DNA of 56,321 bases, taken from Phanerodontia chrysosporium (lineage: Eukaryota > Basidiomycota > Agaricomycetes > Polyporales > Phanerochaetaceae). This document shows positions 19,864-29,323 of this stretch, piece by piece. Where the stretch lies: contig MJGA01000070.1 of NCBI GenBank assembly GCA_001910725.1, positions 1-56,321 of the forward strand. The letters run 5' to 3'. Position 1 is the stretch's first letter. Each line of letters begins with the position of its first letter. A program made the translations under genes and the position numbers. Below the pieces are notes generated by a model that was not told the origin of the DNA, made no database searches, and saw nothing but the letters and a program-made list of their open reading frames with translations.

Positions 19864-20291
19864 GTTGGGGGGACGGGGAGTGTTGGCTCCTGATTGAGCG
19901 CGGGAGAGGTTAAACGGAGAGGGAGCGGGTTCGTGGTCGGAGAGGACGGAGCCGAGCGATGTCTCGGGAGACGAGTGGTGGCTGCTGTCCGGGGGACTGT
20001 GATCGGGAGTATTCGGAGTGGTGGCAGAGGCGCGGGCGAATTCTAGCCGTTGTGCGAAATGAGGGCGCTCGAACTGTGTCTCTCGGTCGCTAGGCGGAAC
20101 CGGGAGTAGCGGAGGGGCAGTCTCTCGATAAGGGCAGGGCTGCTGACTGCACTCCCTGGCTTCTCGAGACCCGTTGTTTTCCTCGACGTGGAGATCAGCA
20201 GGAAGAGCGATGCCGTTCTCTGTGGTTCGCCCGAAGAAGTGCGGACAATTCGAGCAATCGAAATCCAGAGCGACAGAAATGTATTTGTAAA
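19864..20291 (-). other. Spacer between the extra ORF and gag in the chromovirus
   Basis: There are 428 bases with no convincing ORF on the element strand. It probably serves as leader for gag. How gag would be translated downstream of the extra ORF is not evident: no clear splice pair was identified. Confidence 0.4.
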
Positions 20292-20990
20292 CTAATCAAA
20301 ATACCCGGCCCGGTACACTATGTCCAGCTCTCCTACGATGCGGCGGAAATTGCGCCTTAAACCGACGAACGGAATGTCACCAATCTGAGCTAGTCCAAGC
20401 TCGTACTGATGCCACTCCTTAAACGTAGTGGTAGGAGCGAGGCGGCTGAGCTCGTTGCGAATCTGCCGAAGGCGTTCGAGCAGCTGGCAGACGCCGTGCG
20501 CGCGGTCGCTGTTAACGAGGTGGAAGAGGTCGACTTCTTCGACGGCCTTGAGACGCTTGATGGTTGCGTCGAGCTTGGGCGTAAAGATGCCGACGAGGTC
20601 GGTGGGGGAGTACTTCGGGATGTCGATGCCGACGGGCTTGCGGGTGATGGGCTCGTACGTCGGGGCGGCGCTGAGGCGCTCTGCCAAACTGAGCTTAGAG
20701 GAGGAGGCGGCTACGGCGGCCTGGGCTTCTTGCGCCTCGCGTTGGCGCTGCTCGCGGATGCGGTTGCCTACACGCTGTTCGGCTTCACGAGCCTCGCGAA
20801 CGGCAGTCCAGTTGATGGAGGGGACGGAGGGTGGAGGCTGGGGGAGCGTGGAGACGTACTTGACGACCGCCTTGACTTTGCGGTCCGTCCACTTGACGGG
20901 GTTACCGGCCTCGCGACGACGTTGGAGGCGGTCGAAGATGCGCTGGGGAATGTGGTCCTTGAGCCGGACGTCTTTCGGCACTGCAAGCAA
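20292..20990 (-). CDS. Extra 232-aa ORF between 5' LTR and gag
   Basis: The open frame runs from 20990 to 20292 on the element strand, starting about 140 bases inside the element. The N-terminus is basic (LKDHIPQRIFDRLQRRR). A charged helix of about 40 residues with AEQRVGNRIREQRQREAQEAQ follows. The second half contains DLVGIFTPKLDATIKRL and further helical stretches. No zinc finger, protease or envelope-like membrane segments are present. It is not part of standard Ty3 gag-pol. It could be an accessory nucleic-acid-binding protein, a captured host exon or an N-terminal gag relative. I do not recognise a family. Confidence 0.7.
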   Translation of the reverse strand: MLAVPKDVRLKDHIPQRIFDRLQRRREAGNPVKWTDRKVKAVVKYVSTLPQPPPSVPSINWTAVREAREAEQRVGNRIREQRQREAQEAQAAVAASSSKLSLAERLSAAPTYEPITRKPVGIDIPKYSPTDLVGIFTPKLDATIKRLKAVEEVDLFHLVNSDRAHGVCQLLERLRQIRNELSRLAPTTTFKEWHQYELGLAQIGDIPFVGLRRNFRRIVGELDIVYRAGYFD

Positions 20991-21133
20991 GGACTTCAGC
21001 GACGTGTACGGAGTGAGCAGGCTGCTCGACTACGACGTACTCGCTTTAAACGGAGGGAATAAACTTTTTTAAACGGGGTTTGGGGGGAGCGGTAGGGAAA
21101 AATGCCTAGGGCACCCAAAAGATCTCGACCTAA

Positions 21134-21823
21134 TGTCGCGGAGCAGGGGCTCAACGCTTCACGAGGGAGCACAAGTGGGGAGGTCGACGAGATGGCGCGG
21201 CGGAGCGAATCACGCAGCGACGAACGGTTTGTTCAACTGTCCGTATTGACCAAGTTAATATTGAAACAGTAACTAATACATACGACGGCTTACCTGTCCG
21301 TATTGACCAAGAGGTCGAGATGACGGACAGGAGCGAGGAGTGCTACCCTTATATACTACAGAGTGTTTAGGGCAGGCTGTACGATTACCTAAGCTGATGG
21401 GCAGTGCTCAGTATAGCCAGCGAGGCTGCGACGCGGGCTGCGCGGCGAGGCTGTGCGGGGCTATGTCACGAGGCTGTGTCAGCTGGCAGTGTTCGGGGCT
21501 GTGTCGGGCCGAGGCTGTGTCATCAGGCTGATCAGCTCGGCGTGTCTCGGCGAGGGGAGTCATCAGGAATGACAGTGCCTCCTCGGCGATCCGGGGAACC
21601 GGTTGCAGGGCAGACCGGTGATCCGGGCAGTGTCTGAGCGCGCAGCGGGATGCGCTGGCGTCTAGGGGTGATGCGCCATCAGGGCGCTGGCGCTGAGTGG
21701 CCAGGCGCTGAGTGTGGGCGGCTAGGACTCCAGACGGCGCGAGGGCTGCTCGCCCGTTGGATTAATAGAGGAAAATAGCCAAAAATCGGCGAAAAATAGG
21801 GCAGCACCATCACATCCGTGACA
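21134..21823 (-). repeat. 5' LTR of the chromovirus
   Basis: This LTR carries the promoter for the element, with TATATAAGG on the minus strand at 21347-21356. Directly after it (21133 downward) the sequence begins TTAGGTCGAGATC. It has no TGG start, so no ordinary tRNA primer binding site is visible. Confidence 0.95.
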
Positions 21824-21828
21824 CCAGC
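21824..21828. repeat. Target site duplication, right copy
   Basis: CCAGC matches 14129-14133 on the other side of the element. Confidence 0.9.
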
Positions 21829-21953
21829 ACCCACAGGACCGTGCACACGCGTCGTGGTGGTCGCCCTTGGCGACCATTGCCGAGCAGCGATTTATTCATG
21901 ACAATGCAGCCGATACAAAAGCCATTTGATGTACATGACGATACAAAGGTAGT

Positions 21954-22951
21954 TTACGCTGCGATATCACAATCATCGTTAGCAGCGAGAATCTGAAGGG
22001 CAGCAACGAAGGTCTCGTTGTCGGCAAAGGCCTGGTATCCCATGGCCTCCATGCAGTCCGCCAGCTCCGGGAGGTCATGACGTTCCACAAGGTGCAGAAG
22101 CCCAACAAAGGTGGCAGGCTCTCCGTGTTTGTGCATACAGTTCGACTGCGGATACATTGTTGATTAGTGTGGACCTTGCTGAGAAATAAGCAGCATCTGC
22201 ATACAATGAATCTCTGCGCAGCGATCCAACCGTTGCTCCACGGCCCGTCGGAGATCAACTCCGAGATGACCTTGCGGGCGCGATCGGCCAAGTAATGCTC
22301 CTCGGAGCGACGGACGGCGACGCTGGGGTCTTCATCGTCACCCAGCAGAGTGAGGTCTATGACGAGGCGATCCGTGCGGTCGGAGTGCTGCACTCCACCC
22401 TCGTCGACATTGTCGTCGCTAGACAGCGTCAGGTCAACGACTTCGTGTTCTTTGTCCTCGTCCTCGTCGTCCTTGTCGTCGTCCTCGTCGTCCTCGTCGT
22501 CGTCCTCGTCGTCCTTGTCGTCGTCCTCGTCGTCCTCGTCGTCGTTGGAGGAAGCATGCGTGGAAGGCTCGTGACTGATGAGCTCCTCTGTGGACATCTG
22601 AGTGTCAGAGTCGCTCCCACGTCCGTCATCGGAGTCCTCTTCCCCATGGGAGTTCGAGTTTTCCTGGAACTGCAACTTGTACACCCAGTCACAGGCAGCG
22701 AGCAACTCGCCAGAAGGAGACCCATTCCTTGTGCTCATCAGCCTAGCGACCTCCTGAGCATCCGGGTCTCCGCTGTGCGCCGCAATCACATCGCGCTACA
22801 AACGCAGATCAGCAATGGTCATAGAAAAGCAGCTGCATCGTACAATTCTCTTCAAGAGCACGTTATAATGAACATATCTGATTCTCTCTCGCGTCAGGAG
22901 GTTCTTGAGCTGAGATTTGAATGTAGCAGGGGCCGTGGGTTGCGAAGCCAT
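21954..22951 (-). CDS. Acidic protein with two SUMO-interacting-like motifs, 296 aa
   Basis: The exons (complement) are 22844-22951, 22205-22795 and 21954-22145. The introns are 48 and 59 nt, and all phases agree. Residues ~105-140 are a pure Asp/Glu stretch built from DDEDD/DDKDDE repeats. It is followed by VVDLTLSSDD and, about 30 residues later, VIDLTLLGDDE. Both match the SUMO-interacting consensus of hydrophobic residues next to acidic/Ser residues. The C-terminal exon is helical (LPELADCMEAMGYQAFADNE). A nuclear SUMO-binding or histone-binding role is possible but only inferred. The gene is divergent from the SNF2-like gene at 23548, about 600 bases apart, so they could share a regulatory region. 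Confidence 0.75.
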
Positions 22952-23547
22952 GACGAGCTCACAGAGTCCGGCAGGTATCCCCAATGCTTTATATGTTCCT
23001 CCAATTTGAATATGGCGCGATCAACGTTCATTCCATTGTCTACTGCGTCAACGTTATCAGATGTCACTGCAAGTTGCCGGACTGAGTACCATCAGAGGCA
23101 CGGAGGTGGTCGCCATCGGCAGCCGTCACGACAGTGACGTACTCATGCAGGCCCAGTCCGCGCGGTCGCCTCTGGCGACCACTGCAACGCTTGGCGCCCG
23201 CAGCTGCTGGCTAAGCGATGTGTCCTATGCCCCGGCTCGGTGCCCAGTGCTCTGGTGAGGCACGCATTACCGCACTAATGAGATGCTCGCAGCACGTCCC
23301 TGCGCCTCAATGGTCACCAATGGCGTGCAAGGCCTGGTGATCTTATTTGCACGGATGAACCAGTAGGATATGGGAGTAACCAAGATGTCTCATCAAAATC
23401 AGGGATTTTTTTTTCGTTTGACTAAATCCCATGAAGCAGATCAACGATGATGGTGGTGCGAGCATCGTACCCTTATATATGACCACAGACCTGTCGGTTG
23501 TGCTTCCCTTCCCACCTTCACGAGAGAGCCCGGCGTACCTCAGCAAA
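22952..23547. other. Spacer between divergent genes with two GTCGCC palindromes
   Basis: This may be a bidirectional promoter region. It holds a palindrome at 23164-23180 (GGTCGCC, three-base centre, GGCGACC) and a degenerate one near 23108-23124. A short T-run lies at 23405-23414. No other gene is seen. Confidence 0.5.
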
Positions 23548-26500
23548 ATGGGTGCAAGCTGGCGCAAGGTGCTCATGTACGCCCCTCCAGTTTGGACCAT
23601 GGAGCAGTGGCAGGCAGCCACGGGTATCCAGCGTCCCATCTGGGACGACCATCCCCAACCAGACCTAATGCCAGTGGTAACTTTGAAGGAACGGAAAAGC
23701 ATGCAGAACTTCATCGCACGGTTATCCAGCTACAAAGGCAAGGCCCGCGAAAGATTTTGTCAAGGCAGTCATGCAGTGTGCACAGCTCAGGACAAGGAGG
23801 CTGTACGTCTCATCGAAGTATGGTTCAAACTTGTCCGATGTCGCGTCGAGTGGCAAGTCACGGACAGAGCAAACGCTCTCTTCGAGGAGCTTGGAATCGA
23901 CTACCCAAACTTGATGCGCAAACTGAACACCATGGACACGAATACAAGCGTACGTACTTTAATACTTGAGTGTTTACCTTGTCTGACCAAAGCACCAGAG
24001 AATTTCTGCGGACTTTATCGCAAAGACCCACAGTGCCCACATTGTTGCCCACCTTCTTGATCCTGACATCAGCCTCATGTTCCACGAAGAGGCCGAGCAT
24101 CTCTGAGTTTGGGTCAGCACACTGTACTCAGTCATAATCAGCAAGGACAAGTCGGCCATGAAGCGGAGTTTGGACAGGATGCGTAGTCTTGAACAGAAAG
24201 TCGAGATCGCGAGGCATAGTGCGGACTTCCATCATGCTATCAGTGCATAAGTTTCTCACTGTATATCACAGAATTGGATACTCTCACAAAGGGGATGAGT
24301 GCGGGAGCCATTCAGGAGATTCGCACGATCACCAAGCACGCGCCAAAACTCCTACAACTCCGCGGGCTTGTGGCACTTGAAGAAAACATCCGCAAGAACT
24401 CGGAGTTGACAGAGTATCTTCGAAAGATACAGTCAGCACTCCACACAGAAAACGGCACAAGTACGCAACATGAATTCTAGGGGATTTCCTGACTGAGTTT
24501 CTATACAGAGATCAACAAAGACCTTGGTCTTCAGATATTTCAGCTGACGGACCCGGCTTTGAAGTCCGCGATCGATGGCGACATTGCTTCAGCGCTTGAT
24601 GGCATGGATGAGGACTCTCAGCCTACTCGTGTCTTCGATGCTGACCAGAACAACGGCGAATTGGTCTGGGATCTGGCGGCGGTGTCGGAGTTGAATCAGA
24701 TGTCGCCAGGTGATATGTTCAAGGACCTCGGAATTCCGAGTGATGGACTTCCGACGCTGGTGAAGCATCTCGATCCGTACGGGGAGTTCAGCGAGGCGAA
24801 CAAAGCTGACTGGCCAGAGGACCGAAAAGTCCCTGCGACGCTCAAGTACCACCAAGTCGTTGGCCTCTACAGGCTTTCAGAACAAATGTTCAAGAAGGAT
24901 GCAATGTTGCTTCTCGACGAGGTCGGTGTCGGGAAAACACTGCAGATTATCAGTCTTATTGCATATCGCATTTGGGCGATTGAACATAAGAAACTGCAGA
25001 AGACTTACCCGGGAATGTTCAGTGAGTTACATCTCCCACTCTAGTCTTTGTTGCCGCATGTCGTGGTCGCCACCAGCAACCACAACTCCGCAGAGCCAAC
25101 CAGCAATGACAAACGGCTAACGACCCTTACAGAGGAAGCCCACACGGAGTTGGACGAGTCACGGCCCACGATTATCGTGGTGCCGCCTTCTCTACTCAAC
25201 CAATGGCGGGAAGAGCTTGTCCGCTGGCTACAACCAGGGAGCGCAGACATTTTCGTCTACAGCGGCAAGTACGAGACGGAGAATCGGGGTGCGTTCTGGA
25301 ACTCGATCTGGCAAGCGAGCAAGATGGAGCCGTACAGAAAAGTGATTCTTACTACGCGCACGGTGCGTGCAACTGCATTCCGGCCTTTGCCCCCAGATGA
25401 TCATTCTTGCTAGGCGCTATGGTCCGACGCTGAAGTCGCGATTACCGGCATCGGCACTATCTCATCAAGTGCCAAAGTGAAGAACACCTTGTATCAGATC
25501 ACCCCTGGCGTGTTTGTTATCGACGAGGTGCACGAAGTGCGGAACTTTGGACCGCGCCTCGATGCTCTGGTCCATTTTGTGGAGAAATCGGAGCTCACCA
25601 TTACTGCTTCCGCGACGCCCATCGTTACCAACTACCTAGTAAGACGGCTCTGCTATTACAAAACTTTGCTTACTACCAACTGTCTTTCAGAACGCATTGA
25701 CCCTCGCGAAGCTTACGAAGCAGGGTCACCATGTCACGGACTCGTTGAAGAATTCCTGGGCAGCGCGCCTTCGTAAGGCGAAGAGGCAAGACAAGGATAG
25801 CGGCAGCGCAGATGCGGAATTCGACCGTGCAAAGGCTCAGCGTGGTGAGTTTGCAGAGGATGCATCTCATCTTCGTGTCGTATCGCAGGAACTATGCGGA
25901 ACGATGCAGCAATGGTTTGTGGGGAGGGCCCTGCGAAGGACGATCTACAGCAAAGACAATGAAGGTCGCCCTGTTTGGGGTGCACCGGAGCCAATCTCCG
26001 TTGACCTGTACCTCAAGCTCCACGAACACGAGTCGGAGACCCTGTCCACAATGATGACGGATGAGGACGTCGATGTTGATAACCCCCGGGACTCTGTCAC
26101 CAATGTGCGTGCTCTTGTTTCCATGATTTGTGTCTGTGTGCACAGTGGCTGTTTTTGGTGACCGCGGGAGCGGGAGGGGCGTTACCCGCAAAGCGCCGCA
26201 AAGTGGTCGCCAGTGGCGGTCATTCGGGTGCCATCTCACAGACTCTTACTTTTAGCGCTTTTACCTGCTCTGTCGCAAGGCGCTCGACCATGTAAAGTTC
26301 CTAAAGAACCGACATTGGGAGGGCCCAAGAACGCTGCATGAGTGGAATGACATGCCGTCTACCAAGTTGCAAGCAGTCGTAAAGATTCTCAAGCATCACT
26401 TCCGGAAATCCCAACTTCCACCTCTAGTGAACAAGTGCCCTGATGGATACCGTCTGGTGAACTGCGACCCAGAGGACGATGAGTGGAGAGCATGGACTAA

Positions 26501-28296
26501 CGACCTAGTTGCTGGAGAGCCATATGAGCAACCTCCACCTTACGATCCACGAGGCATCGTTGACGAGTACGACAAGTATCTGAAGCATACGTCCTCTGGA
26601 GCCTCAAAAGCTGATATTCCGGTCTCCCCGGAATTGCGTTTTTGGCTTGACCAGGCCCGCACGGTCGATAAGGCGGTCTTGTACGAACCCTTCACCTCGC
26701 ACCACCCAATTGTGAAGAAGGTAAGCTAGTGACCGCTCATATAAGGTTATCCACCTTGTCTAACCAGCGTTTCTTAGGTGTTTGACCTAGAGGGCATCAA
26801 ATACCTCTTTATCTCTGGTAAGGTTGCACCGAAGAAGCGAGCGAATATTTTGAAGGAGTTCCGCGAGTCGAAAGAGCCACTGGTGCTCGTCGTCTCTGGC
26901 GTCGCCCAGTCGGGGCTCAACATTGACTGCGCGAATATTGTCATTCTGAAGGTGAGGCAGATATTTATGGCATGCGGTTGAGACTAATCGAACAACTTTG
27001 TTTTTCACTCAGTCTCCAATGTGGTCAGCACAAGAGGACAGTCAGTTTATCGGCCGCGTGTGGAGGCGCCCACAAGTCAAGCAAGTGATAGTCTACCGCA
27101 CTCTTGCTCTCGACGTTGGCGAACGGTCCCTGGCAAACATCGCATTCAGCAAGGAAGGAATGCAAGAGATGTTCTTTAAGCCCGCCATGACAACGCTTGT
27201 CCGTGAGTGCAACTCACCTTATCTGCTAATGGAGTGAATTGCTCATATCATTTGGGGGAATAGAGCAAACTCTTGTGGCCGCTCGCGAGGCTGAGGAAGA
27301 CGAAGGTATCGACGAAGAGGCAGATGTTCAAAGTGAGGAGGAGACCAAGGGCAAGGGTAGGGTGAATGTCAAGCAGGCTACGCCAAAGGAACCTGCTGCA
27401 CCACCGAAGGCGAAGCCGAAACCTCGCAAGAAGGCAAAGCCAAGCGTTCCTCAGCCTACTCCTGCCCCTTCTGAGATCGAAGACAGTTCACCACCCGTTG
27501 AGCTGGGCAAACGGAAACGGGCGGAGAATTTAGACGATGCGATATCTGTCGCGTCGGACTTTACTGCCGCTATACCAGAGCCAACGTCCATCTCCAGTCC
27601 ACTGGCAACTGATGTGAGTCTCGCTCTACCTTCGAAGAAACTGCCCAAAGTGTTCAAGCTCAGTGCTGCTCTCCTCCTCAGTCTGTGGTGGACACTCCGC
27701 CAGGTCGGATTCGTAGCTTGGCTGTGCGCATGGAAGAGGAAGAGGAAAGTGATGAAGAGCCCGTGCAGCCAGAGCTCACAAGCGAGTGGTCGTTACCAGA
27801 TCTGCCCCGAACTCCGGTGCGGGCATCGAGTCCGCCGTCTCTTCCGTCTCCAACTTCAACAGACCTGGACTTTGTTCAGCCCGCACCCAAGATCGCCCTG
27901 CAACCAGAGCTGCCAATGTGTAAGTGGGATGCTGTCTATCTTAGCACATGCAGATACTGAACATGACCTTCAGCACCAGAAGATTTCGATGATGTCATGA
28001 CTTCAAGGCTTCCACCTGCACATGAGTCATCTCCGCCTCTGCGTCTGAAGAAGAAAATGCGCATCGAGCCTTCCAAGGAGCATGCAGGGACATCCATCAA
28101 AGGCAATCGCAAGACGAAGGCTGACAAGGGAAAAGGTCAGGCTGTCATCGAGGACATCGAGGAGGACAGCGATGAGCCCTCCACATCGAAGCATCCCCGG
28201 AAGGCAAGTGCAGTTTTGGGCAAGGCGAGCGGAACGCGCACACAGAGGGTCGTCAGGGCTCCACCTCTGGCGTTCGATAAGCTACCGAAGCTTTGA
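23548..28296 (+). pseudogene. SNF2-like helicase/ATPase gene A, interrupted by one in-frame stop
   Basis: This is a multi-exon gene, homologous along its whole length to 29324-33838, with the same intron positions. Exon 1 is 23548-23949. Exon 2 carries a TGA at 24104-24106, where the paralogue has a Leu codon; reading continues with clear homology on both sides. All ATPase motifs remain: DEVGVGKT (near 24915), VVPPSLLNQW, DEVHEVRNFGPRLDALVHF, SATP, then VLVVSGVAQSGLNIDCANIV and a QFIGRVWRRPQ arginine-finger motif. The C-terminus is Lys-rich and acidic. With one stop and intact motifs it is either a very recent pseudogene, a readthrough case or a base-call error. Confidence 0.75.
26104..26256 (+). 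other. Intron of gene A with a GTCGCC palindrome
   Basis: This intron contains GGTCGCCAGTGGCGGTC at 26215-26231. The matching intron of gene B (32062-32151) also holds a palindrome, with a different but paired sequence. Confidence 0.6.
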
Positions 28297-29323
28297 AGAT
28301 CTGTCGTTACCGCAGTTCTTGTTCTGTAATGCCTGATTTTCGCCTCCTGTAGTAGTAGTAGTCATGACCTGTAATGGGTGACTTCGCATAAGGATTTGGG
28401 AACAGCTACGTGTCTAGAGTAGAGGCGTGGCTGTGTGGGTGTGACAACGCAGCCACCTAGCTCGCGCATCCAACCGATAAGCCCAACTGCGGTGACGTTT
28501 AGACACGAATGTGCCGAACCTGTCATTGGAGAACTGCGATCAGGATGTTGACTCGGAGTTGCCATAAGAGTAAGGCCCGTATCCTTCACTTACCTTTCTT
28601 GGTCAACAAGAGGGTACTTACCCTTCTCCAGATTTTAGACGGAAAGCAGGTCGGAAACAGTGGAGTTACCATCTGGGAAGTGGGGTTCGTGTCAATTGTG
28701 TCATGCTTTTCTTATGCAAACTTGGGAAAGTTGTCTGAAGCGTCCAGTACTCCCTAAGTTGCTTATGGGAAGTCACCCACTTAATGCCCAGATTCACCGA
28801 GTTTCTAGTGGGATTCTGATTCACTATTAAGAACTGGTGCCTGGGGGGAGAGTGCCAGATAGGTGTTGGATGATTTTTGCTCGACCTCATTGGCCACGTC
28901 CTGAGCTGCGATCCCATTGGCTCACCCAACGCTGTGGGCGCCTAATTGCGCAGCTGCTATAACCCTCGCACTGCACTCTCTGCGTTGCAGCAAAACAAAC
29001 TCCGACTACATCCAGGATTCCTATGCGCCATGGTTGCCACTGGCGAGCACTTGGGCGCACTGCTCGGGTGTCAAGCGTTTTAGTCGGGTGGGGCAGACGA
29101 TCGGCGTTTGGAAACCCCTGATCGTCTGGCTCTGCACACCTGTTTTGATGATCTCCGCTCTTCCATGCTATCTGATGGTGATCAGATACGGGTTTCCATT
29201 TGCCGCTGCGACAATGTAAACAGCTCTGTGCTCCATATAAGACCCTCATGCTCTGATCAGTTGGATACGCCCTTTGCCCTCGAAAACACTCCTCTTCAAC
29301 TGACGACATTGACATAGACTGCG
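28297..29323. other. Spacer between the tandem SNF2-like genes
   Basis: No convincing gene is visible. It contains one degenerate palindrome (GGTTGCCACTGGCGAGC, 29032-29048) and presumably the promoter of gene B. Confidence 0.5.

Larger units (their letters stand above)
14134..21823 (-). mobile_element. Ty3/gypsy chromovirus, nearly intact, minus strand
   Basis: The 7690-bp element has two 690-bp LTRs, both TG...CA, and a 5-bp target duplication. In transcription order it runs: 5' LTR (21134-21823), extra ORF (20292-20990), gag (18613-19863), pol (14862-18612), polypurine tract (14827-14836), 3' LTR (14134-14823). The integrase carries a C-terminal chromodomain, the mark of chromoviruses. 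The LTRs differ at only one position that I could find (14809 versus 21809), so the insertion is very young. Confidence 0.96.

Noticed and set aside
22295..22600. Long plus-strand frame rich in Val/Leu
   Set aside because: It is the antisense shadow of the Asp/Glu repeat of the spliced minus-strand gene 21954-22951.
24100..24120. Micro-intron GTTTGGGTCAG removing the stop in gene A
   Set aside because: Eleven bases cannot be spliced by the spliceosome, and it does not include the whole stop codon.
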